Below are positions 1 through 10,002 of a stretch of DNA of 64,000 nt, piece by piece. The notes below the pieces were generated by a model. That model made no database searches. It saw nothing but the letters and a program-made list of their open reading frames with translations, and was not told the DNA's origin. This stretch comes from CAZYQW01 sp964649825 (GTDB lineage Bacteria > Planctomycetota > B15-G4 > JADJEK01): NCBI GenBank assembly GCA_964649825.1, contig CAZYQW010000069.1:1-64000 (forward strand). The letters run 5' to 3'. The translations under genes were made by a program, and so were the position numbers. Position 1 is the stretch's first letter, and each line of letters starts with the position of its first letter.

Positions 1-17
1 GGATTATCCGGAGGTCA

Positions 18-46
18 TCGTCGTCGCTGGCAAGGCGCGACGACGA
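18..46. other. Hairpin in gene-free left end
   Basis: The first 134 bases hold no convincing gene in any frame. They contain a perfect 10-bp inverted repeat (18-27 with 37-46) around a 9-base loop. It lies just downstream of the minus-strand DUF4340 gene, so it could end that transcript, but there is no T-run. Role uncertain. Confidence 0.25.
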
Positions 47-134
47 CCGCGTATTCGAGATACGTCGAGGAGGAGCAACGCAGCAAGCGATGACGAGGGC
101 CCCGGAGAAACGTCAACAACTCTGAATCACACCA

Positions 135-1967
135 CTAGTTCCCCACCCCGAACAGTTTCAGCAGCTCGTCCTTCACCCAACCCTCGACAACGAGCACGGT
201 GCGCGGCGGAAAGGCGTCGCACTGCGCGAACACGGTCGAGCCCGTCTCGTCCTTCGCCCCGAGCACGAGGCGTCGAGCCTTGATCTGGTTGTCCTCACCG
301 CGGATCCGCATCTCGATGACGGCCGCGTCGTCGCCGTGCAGCTCGTCCTCTGGCCGCGGATCGCGACCGAGGATCTCCTTCGCCGCGAGGGCGCGCAGCG
401 ACCACAGGTACTGTTGGAGCTTCGCGGTATCACGGTTCGGATCGGTGGGGTCCCGGAAGTACTCGGCGCCCTTCACCGGGTCGCGAACGATCGCGTGCGC
501 GACGCCGCCGAAGTGGACCGTCATCTCCTTCATGTCGAGCGCGTCCTCGGGGAAGATCCCGGGCTCGAGAAGCTGGCGCGGGTCGAGCGAGAGGACGCGC
601 TCCGCCGATCGGATCGGAACCAGATAAGCGGTATCGCCGAAGCGTTCGGGCCGCCGCACCGCGTACGCGTCTCCCGTTCGTGCGAACTCGAGGCGCACCG
701 TGCGCGCGACGTTCGAGGTCTCGAACAGATCGAGCTCGAGCACCGCCGCCGGCTGGTCGAACCCCATCATCGCCCACGGATCCTGGTCGTCGCCGACCGC
801 GCCGAGATCGGACCGATCCAGGAAGTCGTCCGCCTTCATCGCGGACAATGCGACCAGCCACTGGTGCAGCGGTCCCGTCCGTGCGTCGTCGATCGGACGC
901 TCGAACGGCTCGGTCAACCAGAACTTGCCACCGCTCTCGCGGAAGCGGAGCGCGATCGTCGCGCGATCGGGAAACGCCAGCCGCATCGACCGCAAGCTCT
1001 TGGTCGTGACGTGGACGAGCCTCGGGTCGCGCGCCTGCTTCGCGTCCAGGTCGAGGTCGGCCAGGGCGCTGCCCTCCACCAGGAAGAGATGGTTGCGGAC
1101 GGAGTCGATCGCGTAACGAGCCGGCTCGGTGGGAAGAGGCGGGCCGAAACGGACCTCGATCGTCCGACCGCGCCCCCAATCGAAGACGGCGCGGGTTCCG
1201 GTCTGGGGAGTGATACCGACGTCCGCCAGGTCGCGCTCGGTCGGGTTCGCCTTGATGAACCGGGCGACCGTGACGAGGAGGAGCCCGTTGACGAGCGGCC
1301 CGACCACCGCCGCGTCGGCCGGGAACGGCGCCGGCTCCGCGATCAACCACTCGGTGCCGGGTCGCGAGAGCACGAGCGGCGCCTCGTTCGGGCGGTGGAG
1401 CTCGAAGCCGCGCACGAACGCTCCGTCGCCGGCCACGACGCGGGTGTCGCGCCACTCGTGGCGGCCACGGTCCAATACGTTGGAGAGGTTGGCACCCGTC
1501 CGGTAGAGCGCCTTGTCGCCCTCGTACTGGACGTGCGTGAAGCCGACCGCGTCGCGCTCGCCCACGCGGATCCGCAACGGCTCTCCCTCCGTGCCGTAGA
1601 GGGTCACTCGCGCGAGCGGCGGCTCGAGCCCGAGCGCCTCGAGCGACTCGCGCGACGGGTTGGCATCGATCTCGACGCGCGGGTTCCCGCGGAGGACGGT
1701 CATGAACTGCTGGATCGTCGCCGGCGACGCGCGATCGACGATCGGATCGACGATCCACCATTCGTCGCCGCGGGCCTCGAGGGTGAGCATCTCCCGCGTG
1801 GCGAGTGAGAGGTCGACGCGCGTCGCCTCGCCGCCGGGCAGCGACTCGACGAGCATGTACTGCGTCGGGCCGCCGGTCGGCAGGTGTTCCTTCGGCTTGA
1901 GGAAGAGCAGCAACACGCCGAGACCGACCACGCACAAGAGAAGCCAGAGGGTCGTCTTCAGACTCAC
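135..1967 (-). CDS. DUF4340 domain membrane-anchored protein
   Basis: About 610 residues. One N-terminal membrane segment (roughly residues 5-25, VSLKTTLWLLL onward) is followed by a long extracytoplasmic part with repeated beta-rich modules. These have the DUF4340 look: V-x-L-x-L-x-R-G-x-x-W-I-x-x-P, residue-position phrases, then the next module. I chose the GTG at 1967 because GGAGGAAG lies about 8 bases upstream and the start falls 4 bases after the stop of the GldG-like gene; the ATG ten codons earlier lies inside that gene. DUF4340 proteins commonly follow GldA/GldF/GldG-like ABC genes, as here, and probably act with that exporter at the membrane. Biochemical role unknown. Family assignment is fairly sure; function is inference. 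Confidence 0.8.
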   Translation of the reverse strand: MSLKTTLWLLLCVVGLGVLLLFLKPKEHLPTGGPTQYMLVESLPGGEATRVDLSLATREMLTLEARGDEWWIVDPIVDRASPATIQQFMTVLRGNPRVEIDANPSRESLEALGLEPPLARVTLYGTEGEPLRIRVGERDAVGFTHVQYEGDKALYRTGANLSNVLDRGRHEWRDTRVVAGDGAFVRGFELHRPNEAPLVLSRPGTEWLIAEPAPFPADAAVVGPLVNGLLLVTVARFIKANPTERDLADVGITPQTGTRAVFDWGRGRTIEVRFGPPLPTEPARYAIDSVRNHLFLVEGSALADLDLDAKQARDPRLVHVTTKSLRSMRLAFPDRATIALRFRESGGKFWLTEPFERPIDDARTGPLHQWLVALSAMKADDFLDRSDLGAVGDDQDPWAMMGFDQPAAVLELDLFETSNVARTVRLEFARTGDAYAVRRPERFGDTAYLVPIRSAERVLSLDPRQLLEPGIFPEDALDMKEMTVHFGGVAHAIVRDPVKGAEYFRDPTDPNRDTAKLQQYLWSLRALAAKEILGRDPRPEDELHGDDAAVIEMRIRGEDNQIKARRLVLGAKDETGSTVFAQCDAFPPRTVLVVEGWVKDELLKLFGVGN

Positions 1968-1971
1968 GTGT

Positions 1972-3516
1972 TCACTTCCTCCGCGCCCACCAGACAAGCA
2001 ACGCGAGGACCAACGCGCCGAGCGGCAGGTAGACCGACGTGTAGAGGAAGATCTGGTCCTCCTCGCCCTCGCGGAGGTCGGCGACGTTCGCCCGCGGCGT
2101 CCGCGGCGGAACCGTGACGACCTTCTTGTCGGTCCCGATGAGCCACGCGACCGCGCGCCGCAGGAACGTCTCGTTCCCCGGCGACTGAGCCAGCGTGTAG
2201 TTCGTGATCGACGCAGCGCCGGGGAGGACCACGATCCGAGCCCCGTTGGACTCCTTCGGTTCCACCACCGCGCCGAGGATGCGCTGTCCCGACGCCTCGA
2301 TGCGCGGGTCGAGCGTGAAGTCGTTCGACCGATCGCCTTCGCCCGAGCGGAGGTCGCCGAACGCGTCGGGATGCGACGTCATCAGCGAGGTGAACTCTGC
2401 CTCGCGCCCCGCGACGGCGGCGATGCCGCCGCTCGCGATCACCTTGAACGGCTGGCCTTCGATCCGTAGGGCGTCGACGATCGGGTGGATGCCGTAGTTT
2501 CCCGGCGCTCCGCCGCCGACCCACATCTCGCTCGCGGCCGCCGCCGTCAGCGTGCCGGACTGCGTGTGGCAGACGACGACCGCCTCGAGCACGACGCCGA
2601 GCTCGCGCAGCCACTCTTCGAGCCCGTGGCCCGCGAACGGCGCGAGCGCGATGAAGAACCGCCCGCCGCGGCGCACGTACGCGTCGAGCGCGACGCGCTC
2701 CTCGTCGGTGAACGGATGCGACGGGCTCAGCATCAGCACGGCGCTCGCGTCGTCGGGGATCCGTCCCGCCGCGAGGAGCGACAGCGGTTCGACGATCATG
2801 TTGTCGGCGCCGAGCGTGTGCGCGACGAGGCTGGCGCCGAGCCCGCCTCCGCTCGAGAGCGCCATCTCCGCGTGCCCGGTCAGCGCGTAGATCTTCGGCG
2901 GTTCGCCCTTCGTCACCTCGTGGATGGCGGCCGACAACGACTCCTCCGCGCGATACGCCTTCAAGCGCGTCGGCCGGACGACCGGCGTGTACGACCCGAG
3001 GTCGAAGTCGGCGAGGTCGGTTTCCAGCCCGAGGATCCGCTTGTTGTCGCCATGGCGCACGATCACGAGGTTGTAGGCATTCAGGTTGTACTGCTCGTAG
3101 ACGGAGCGGATCCGCTCGTCGTCGATCCCGGGGTCGAGGTTCTCGATCGCCAACCGCCCGCGTCCCCGGACGCGGTACTCCTGGAGCAGGTCGAGGACGT
3201 ACTGCATCGCCTTCGGGCGGACGCGGTCGTGGTCCCACCACCAAGTCTGTTTGTCGAACACCGTGATCACCTCGACGTCCTTCTGGAGCGACTCGAGGAT
3301 CGAACGCGTCTGCGCGGAGAGCGTATAGGTGTTCGCGTCGGTCAGGTCGAAGCGACGGCGGAGGTCCGTGAACCCGGTGAGATAGATCCCGATCCCGGCT
3401 GCGGCCAGCGCGAGCGTGACCATCAGGACGACGTTGATGAGGATGGCAAAACGCCGCCCGCGTCCGAACGTCTGACCCTTCTGGGCCGTCTGAGACATCT
3501 GAGGCATCTGGGCCAT
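1972..3516 (-). CDS. GldG-like ABC transporter auxiliary protein
   Basis: About 514 residues. An N-terminal transmembrane helix (roughly residues 20-42) is followed by the phrase RRRFDLTDANTYTLS, typical of the GldG/ABC_transp_aux family, in which R-x-D-L-T-x-x-x-x-Y-T-L-S marks the start of the periplasmic domain. A C-terminal membrane helix ends in WWARRK. Family members are non-ATPase partners of ABC-2 exporters and form a complex with the upstream ATPase and permease. The ATG at 3516 shares one base with the stop of the permease gene (TGATG) and has GGAGG 8 bases upstream; a GTG at 3525 is possible but lacks such spacing. The substrate is unknown; gliding is not implied. Confidence 0.85.
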   Translation of the reverse strand: MAQMPQMSQTAQKGQTFGRGRRFAILINVVLMVTLALAAAGIGIYLTGFTDLRRRFDLTDANTYTLSAQTRSILESLQKDVEVITVFDKQTWWWDHDRVRPKAMQYVLDLLQEYRVRGRGRLAIENLDPGIDDERIRSVYEQYNLNAYNLVIVRHGDNKRILGLETDLADFDLGSYTPVVRPTRLKAYRAEESLSAAIHEVTKGEPPKIYALTGHAEMALSSGGGLGASLVAHTLGADNMIVEPLSLLAAGRIPDDASAVLMLSPSHPFTDEERVALDAYVRRGGRFFIALAPFAGHGLEEWLRELGVVLEAVVVCHTQSGTLTAAAASEMWVGGGAPGNYGIHPIVDALRIEGQPFKVIASGGIAAVAGREAEFTSLMTSHPDAFGDLRSGEGDRSNDFTLDPRIEASGQRILGAVVEPKESNGARIVVLPGAASITNYTLAQSPGNETFLRRAVAWLIGTDKKVVTVPPRTPRANVADLREGEEDQIFLYTSVYLPLGALVLALLVWWARRK

Positions 3517-4262
3517 CAGGACCACCTCCGGGACTCGATCGCTCGGACCGCGAGGAAGAGGCAGATCGCGACGCCGATGACGTAGACCGCCACCATCCCT
3601 GTGTCGAGGATCCCCTTGCCGAAGCTGTTCTGGAAGTGGAACAGCACCGATAGGTGCTCGAGCGTCGTGCGCAGCGCGCCACGCGGCATCCGAATGGAGA
3701 GAAGCGGCCCGAAGAAGAGGACGAGGTTGCCGACGACGCCGAAGATCGCGGCCACGATCTGGTTCGGGCTGATCGCCGAAGCGAGCACGCCGATCGCGAG
3801 CAGGAGGCTGCCGAGGAGGAGGATCCCGACGTACGACGAGATCAGGATCCCCGTGTCGGGCAACGCGCCGTACGACTTCAGCACGAGCAGATACACGATC
3901 GACGGCGCCCAGAGCGCGACGTAGAAGGAGAGCGAGCCGAGGAACTTGGCGAGGATGACGACGACGTCGGTCACCGGCGCGGTCATCAACCCCTCGAGAG
4001 TGCCGGCGCGGCGCTCCTCGGCGATCAGGCGCATCGTCAGGATCGGCGGGACGAACAGGATGTTGATCCAGAAGAACGGCGACTCGCCCAGGAAGCTGCG
4101 AACCGTGGCGTCGACGTTCCCGCCGGTGTCGAGCAGGCTGAACGAGAACGCCAGGCCGTTCAGCACCAGGAAGACGGCGAGGACGAGGTACATGAGCGGC
4201 GCGAGATAGTACGACTCGACCTCACGCCCGGTCAGGATGGCGAGCGAACGCAGCCCCCTCAT
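3516..4262 (-). CDS. ABC-2 type permease (GldF-like)
   Basis: About 248 residues with six predicted hydrophobic segments and no large soluble domain. It begins MRGLRSLAILTGREVESYY, then contains the conserved phrase ILTMRLIAEERRAGTLEGL between helices 2 and 3, the hallmark of ABC-2 exporter permeases including GldF and NosY. The ATG at 4262 overlaps the ATPase stop codon (ATGA), which argues for coupled translation and against the longer frame opening at 4406. It should pair with the ATPase at 4259-5203 and the GldG-like protein to form one exporter. Confidence 0.87.
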   Translation of the reverse strand: MRGLRSLAILTGREVESYYLAPLMYLVLAVFLVLNGLAFSFSLLDTGGNVDATVRSFLGESPFFWINILFVPPILTMRLIAEERRAGTLEGLMTAPVTDVVVILAKFLGSLSFYVALWAPSIVYLLVLKSYGALPDTGILISSYVGILLLGSLLLAIGVLASAISPNQIVAAIFGVVGNLVLFFGPLLSIRMPRGALRTTLEHLSVLFHFQNSFGKGILDTGMVAVYVIGVAICLFLAVRAIESRRWS

Positions 4263-5203
4263 GACGCGTGGGCCTCCTCGTCGACGGTGAGCTGATGGAA
4301 GATCGTCTCGAGGGTGCGCGTCGCGGCGCTGAGCTCGAGCAGCTCCGCACCGGTCGCTTGGACGGCGCGGCCGATCTCGGCCCGTCGATCCTCGAGGTCG
4401 TCGCACTCGATCTCAGCGCGCCAGACGCCATCTTCGTACGACGGCTCGACCACGCGCGCGCCGGCGAGCGCGTTCATCGCCCCTTCGAGGCCCACGCGAT
4501 CGCCGCGGGCCTCGACCACCACGCGCCGGCCGCCGAGGATCCGGTCGACGAGCTCGGCCGGTGGGCCGTCGGCGCGGATCTCGCCGCGGCGGACGATGAT
4601 CACCCGCTCGGCCACTGCCTCGACCTCGGCCAGGATGTGGGACGACAGGAGGACCGTCTTGCTCTCGCCGAGGTCCTTGATGAGCCGGCGTACTTCGACA
4701 CGCTGGTTGGGATCGAGGCCGGACGTCGGCTCGTCGAGGATCAGGATGGGCGGATCGTGCACGATCGCGTCCGCGATGCCGACGCGCTGCCGATACCCCT
4801 TGGACAGCGTCGTGATCATCCGCCGGCGCATCTCCGTGCAACCGCAACGGTCGAGCGCCGCGTCCACCGACGCCTTCACGTCGCGACGGCCCACCCCCTT
4901 CAGCATCGCGCGAAAGCGGAGGAACTCTTCCACCCGCATGTCCGGGTAGAGCGGCACCGTCTCGGGGAGATACCCGAGCCTCTTGCGCACTTCGAGCGAC
5001 CTCGTCAGAACGTCGAACCCCGCCACGCGAACGGAGCCCTGGGTGGCCGGCATGTACGCGGTGAGGATACGCAGCGTCGTCGACTTTCCGGCGCCGTTCG
5101 GCCCCAGGAACCCGACGACCTCGCCATCGTCCACGCGGAAGGAGATGTCGTTGACGGCGAGCACCTCGCCGTATCGCTTGGTGAGGCTCTGGACCTCGAT
5201 CAT
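4259..5203 (-). CDS. ABC transporter ATP-binding protein (GldA-like)
   Basis: 314 residues, a single nucleotide-binding domain. Walker A GPNGAGKST sits near residue 38, the signature segment LSKGYRQRVGIADAI near residue 133, Walker B ILILDEPTSGLDPNQ near 155, and the switch histidine in LLSSHIL near 190. The C-terminal 90 residues form the extra domain common in ABC-2 exporter ATPases. It energises the permease encoded next to it. First gene of a four-gene operon (5203 to 135). No Shine-Dalgarno is visible before the ATG; instead a good -10 box lies 8 bases upstream (see promoter at 5204-5217). Confidence 0.93.
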   Translation of the reverse strand: MIEVQSLTKRYGEVLAVNDISFRVDDGEVVGFLGPNGAGKSTTLRILTAYMPATQGSVRVAGFDVLTRSLEVRKRLGYLPETVPLYPDMRVEEFLRFRAMLKGVGRRDVKASVDAALDRCGCTEMRRRMITTLSKGYRQRVGIADAIVHDPPILILDEPTSGLDPNQRVEVRRLIKDLGESKTVLLSSHILAEVEAVAERVIIVRRGEIRADGPPAELVDRILGGRRVVVEARGDRVGLEGAMNALAGARVVEPSYEDGVWRAEIECDDLEDRRAEIGRAVQATGAELLELSAATRTLETIFHQLTVDEEAHAS

Positions 5204-5217
5204 GGTGGGCCGTTATA
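5204..5217 (-). promoter_or_regulatory. Putative -10 box placing a leaderless start for the ABC operon
   Basis: Reading the minus strand, TATAAC (5212-5217) is followed by 8 bases and then the ATG at 5203. A start site 6-7 bases after the hexamer would give an mRNA with essentially no 5' leader, consistent with the missing ribosome-binding site. The -35 region is weak. Inference only. Confidence 0.4.
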
Positions 5218-5267
5218 GCGAGCTTCGACGCCCCGGTAATGCGGTTTGCCGATGTTGTGCCGCTCGG

Positions 5268-5311
5268 AAAAGCAAAACGACCGGCGGCCGAATCGTATCG
5301 ACCGCCGGTCG
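5268..5311 (-). terminator. Rho-independent terminator after dnaK
   Basis: Perfect 10-bp GC-rich inverted repeat (5278-5287 with 5302-5311, CGACCGGCGG and its complement) with a 14-base loop. On the minus strand it is followed directly by TTTTGCTTTT. It lies about 125 bases past the dnaK stop, the best intrinsic terminator in the window. Confidence 0.8.
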
Positions 5312-5437
5312 CCGGCAATCATGAGCCATTTCGCTCACCAGAGCGCGTCGAGCAATCGTCGTGCGCAATCGAGACTCGAACGCGTCACACTCCGGTCTCT
5401 CGCGCCGAACGCGGGTCCGACCGGAGAATCCAGTGCC

Positions 5438-7357
<1,920 letters not shown>

Positions 7358-7615
7358 GTTTGCGGACCTCCGTGGAATGGACCGGCGACCACGAGGGGAC
7401 ACCGATTGCTTCGAGTCTGGTGTTCGATGGATGGACGGGGCGACCGAACGTGTCCCGACCGCAGCTCCCGGATCCGCCGAACCAGCCAGAACCAGAGCAA
7501 TTCGCACACCAAACCGCACCCGCGCGCGCGCACGGTCACGCGCACGCATAACCTGTAGTCACGACAGATACTTGGATCCCATCCGGTGGCGTCCGAGCGT
7601 GCGAATCGGTGATCA

Positions 7616-7636
7616 ACCACGTCAGATTGACGTGGT
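7616..7636 (-). terminator. Hairpin at end of histidine kinase gene / upstream of dnaK
   Basis: Perfect 9-bp arms (ACCACGTCA, 7616-7624, with 7628-7636) around a 3-base loop, starting at the kinase stop codon. No T-run follows, so it could be a weak terminator or an operator in the 278-base dnaK upstream region. The rest of 7358-7615 shows no CIRCE element and no certain promoter. It does contain a run of alternating GC near 7520-7532. Confidence 0.4.
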
Positions 7637-8361
7637 CAGGGTGACGTTGTTGTCCGCCGCTCCGCGTCGATCGGCAGCTCGATCGTGAACGAGGTTCCCT
7701 TCCCGAGCTCCGACTCGACGGCGAGCGCGCCGCCGTGCTCCTCCACGATCCGGCGGCAGGTCGGCAGGCCCAGTCCGGTTCCGCCCTTCTTCGTCGAGAA
7801 ATAGACGTCGAAGATCCTCGGCCGGACGTCGTCCGCGATCCCCGGCCCGGTGTCCGTCACCACGATCACCACTCGTTCCCCACGGCGGTGCGTCGTCACG
7901 AACACCTCGCCGGGACGACCGGTCCCCTCGATCGCTTGGCGCGCGTTCAGCAGCAGATTCAGGAGCGCCTGCTGCAGGTACTTGCGGTCGACCCGCACCG
8001 GCGGCAGGTCCTCCGCGTACGCGGTGCGAATCCTCACGCCGTGGCGCTGCGCTTCCGGCTCCACGAACACGACGACGTCGTTGATCAACGAGTTCAGGTT
8101 CGCGGGCTCCAGCGTCAGCTCGAAGCCGCGCGCGAAGTTGAGGAAGTCGTTGACGATGTCTTCCAAGCGCCGCACGGCCTGCTCGAGCGAATTCACCCGG
8201 CGCGCCGCGCGTTCGCGCGCTTCGTCGCCGCCGCGGTCGAGGTCCTCGCGCAGGAGCTGAAGGGTCACCTTCATCGTCGACAGCGGGTTGCGGATCTCGT
8301 GCGCGAGCCCTCCGGCGAGAGCGCCGAGGAACGCCATTCTCTTGTGATGTCGCTGCTTCAT
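7636..8361 (-). CDS. Soluble sensor histidine kinase (HisKA + HATPase)
   Basis: About 241 residues with no transmembrane or sensor domain. The dimerisation box has GGLAHEIRNPLS with phospho-acceptor His21. The catalytic domain has the N box LLNLLLNARQA (about 145), G1 DTGPGIAD (about 185) and G2 GGTGLGLP (about 205). The kinase therefore resembles NtrB/AtoS catalytic cores detached from their sensors. No response regulator is adjacent, so it is an orphan; the receiver protein at 51.5 kb is a distant candidate only. The ATG at 8361 is preferred to the frame opening at 8484, since the latter leaves no room for a promoter before the divergent gene, and a TAGGCT -10-like hexamer lies 7 bases upstream of 8361. 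Start uncertain. Confidence 0.85.
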   Translation of the reverse strand: MKQRHHKRMAFLGALAGGLAHEIRNPLSTMKVTLQLLREDLDRGGDEARERAARRVNSLEQAVRRLEDIVNDFLNFARGFELTLEPANLNSLINDVVVFVEPEAQRHGVRIRTAYAEDLPPVRVDRKYLQQALLNLLLNARQAIEGTGRPGEVFVTTHRRGERVVIVVTDTGPGIADDVRPRIFDVYFSTKKGGTGLGLPTCRRIVEEHGGALAVESELGKGTSFTIELPIDAERRTTTSP

Positions 8362-8489
8362 CTGCGCCAGCCTAATTCCGTCCGCGCGACGACGGGGCGA
8401 CGATGGCGGAACAACCTGTCGATCCGGATCGTGCCGTTCATCGACGCCAGGCTGGGAAACCGGCGGTCGCCACGGCAGAATCAACGGCG

Positions 8490-9536
8490 ATGGACACCCT
8501 GCGCCTCACCGCCGACACACGTGACGTCGTCGCTCGAGCGGCGGAGCTGCTGAAGTCCGGCCAGGTCATCGCGGTCCCGACCGAGACCGTGTACGGGCTC
8601 GCCGCCGACTCGGCCAACCCCGAGGCGATCGCGCGTCTCCGCGCGTTGAAGACGCGTGATGCCGACAAGCCCTTCTCGATCGCGGTCGCCGACCCGGAAC
8701 GAGCCCTCGCGCGGCTGGCGGCCGTCACGCCGGCCGCGCGCCGGCTCGCGAAGCGGTACTGGCCCGGACCGCTGACGCTCGTCGCGGACGACGTTCGCGG
8801 CGGATCGATCGGGTTGCGCGTGCCTGGTCACGAGCTGACGCGCGACATCCTTCGCGCCGCGGACGTCGAAGCGGCCCTACCCTCGGCGAACCCGGCCGGT
8901 GAGACCCCGGCCAACGACGCCGACGCGGTCCATGCGTGGTTCGGCGGCCGGATCGCGGCGATCGTCGACGGCGGCGAGGCCGCGATCGGCGAACCCAGCA
9001 CCGTCGTGCTCGCCACGCCCGAACGGATCGCAGTGCTGCGCCGGGGCTTCCTCACCGAGCAGGACGTGTTTCGCACCGCGGTGCGGCGGATCCTGTTCGT
9101 CTGCTCCGGCAACACCTGTCGCAGTCCGATGGCGGCGGCGGCCTTCCGCGACGGCATGGCCCGGCGATTCGGCGTGACGCCCGACCGGCTGCCGGTCCTC
9201 GGCTATGAGGTCGGCTCGGCCGGCGTGGCGGCCGGCCCGGGCATCCCGGCGTCCGAAGGCGCCGTCCGCGCGATGGCGTCCCGCGGCATCGACATCCGAT
9301 CCCATCGGTCCCGAACGCTGACGCGGCCAATGATCGACGAGCAGGACCTCATCCTTTGCCTCACCGGAGCGCACTACGCCGCGGTCGCCGGTGTCGCGGC
9401 CGAACCGAGCCGCGTCCGGCGGCTCGATCCGAACGGCGGCGACGTCGTCGATCCGTTCGGGGCGAGCGACGCGGTGTACGAGGAGTGCGCGGCCGAGATC
9501 GAGCAGTACGTGAACTACTGGCTGGAGCGGACATGA
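8490..9536 (+). CDS. Fusion: TsaC/Sua5 threonylcarbamoyl-AMP synthase + YwlE-like low-MW phosphatase
   Basis: 348 residues, two enzymes in one chain. Residues 1-190 are a YrdC/Sua5 domain (PTETVYGLAADS, KPFSIAVADPE, LPSANPAGE) that makes threonylcarbamoyl-AMP for the t6A modification of ANN-reading tRNAs. Residues 198-345 are a low-molecular-weight phosphatase with the P-loop VCSGNTCRSPMA (Cys205, Arg211) and the general-acid segment VDPFGASD. Thr209 in the P-loop matches the threonine that marks YwlE-type protein-arginine phosphatases; tyrosine phosphatases usually have a larger residue there. The stop overlaps rpiB (ATGA). In Bacillus ywlC (sua5), ywlE and ywlF (rpiB) are neighbours in this order. 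Domain calls are firm; arginine specificity is inference. Confidence 0.92.
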   Translation: MDTLRLTADTRDVVARAAELLKSGQVIAVPTETVYGLAADSANPEAIARLRALKTRDADKPFSIAVADPERALARLAAVTPAARRLAKRYWPGPLTLVADDVRGGSIGLRVPGHELTRDILRAADVEAALPSANPAGETPANDADAVHAWFGGRIAAIVDGGEAAIGEPSTVVLATPERIAVLRRGFLTEQDVFRTAVRRILFVCSGNTCRSPMAAAAFRDGMARRFGVTPDRLPVLGYEVGSAGVAAGPGIPASEGAVRAMASRGIDIRSHRSRTLTRPMIDEQDLILCLTGAHYAAVAGVAAEPSRVRRLDPNGGDVVDPFGASDAVYEECAAEIEQYVNYWLERT

Positions 9537-9973
9537 AGATCGTCATCGGCGCCGATCACGCGGGAGTCGAGCTCAAGGATCACCTCCGGGGATGGCTGGA
9601 GAGGCGTGGCGAGGACGTGATCGACGTCGGCACGCACGGGACCACCTCCGTCGACTACCCTGAGTTCGGCCATCGCGTCGCGCACGCCGTTCGTTCCAGG
9701 CAGGCCGAGCGCGGCATCCTCGTCTGCGGCACCGGCATCGGGATGTCGATGGCCGCGAACAAGCACGCGGGCATCCGCGCCGCGGTCTGCCGCGACCTGT
9801 TCGACACGAAGCTGGCGCGCGCGCACAACGACGCGAACGTCCTCTGCATCGGCGCTCGAATCGTGGGCGAGGGTCTTGCGGAGCAGATCTGCCGCGTCTT
9901 CCTCGAGGGCGAGTTCGAGGGCGGCCGCCACGCGCGACGGGTCGAGCTCATCGACGTCGACCCGACCGCCTGA
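9533..9973 (+). CDS. rpiB: Ribose-5-phosphate isomerase B
   Basis: 146 residues, the normal length for the RpiB/LacAB family. The N-terminus has GADHAGVELK, the centre CGTGIGMSMAANK (active-site cysteine and phosphate loop), then RDLFDTKLARAHNDANVLCIGARIVG. It interconverts ribose 5-phosphate and ribulose 5-phosphate in the pentose phosphate pathway. Its ATG overlaps the stop of the TsaC-phosphatase fusion by four bases, so the two are cotranslated. The longer frame opening at 9356 is only an alternate-frame extension over the previous gene. Confidence 0.97.
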   Translation: MKIVIGADHAGVELKDHLRGWLERRGEDVIDVGTHGTTSVDYPEFGHRVAHAVRSRQAERGILVCGTGIGMSMAANKHAGIRAAVCRDLFDTKLARAHNDANVLCIGARIVGEGLAEQICRVFLEGEFEGGRHARRVELIDVDPTA

Positions 9974-9977
9974 CCAA

Positions 9978-9996
9978 CCGCCCTCGCGCCGGGCGG
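9978..9996. terminator. Hairpin between convergent genes
   Basis: CCGCCC and GGGCGG arms around a 7-base loop lie in the 29-base gap between the convergent rpiB and glycine-rich genes. There is no T-run. A bidirectional terminator is plausible. Confidence 0.35.
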
Positions 9997-10002
9997 AGGC
10001 GT

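Noticed and set aside
5330..5420. tRNA-like GACTCGAAC string
   Set aside because: The flanking bases do not form the T-arm stem or a cloverleaf on either strand. No tRNA was found in the window by eye.
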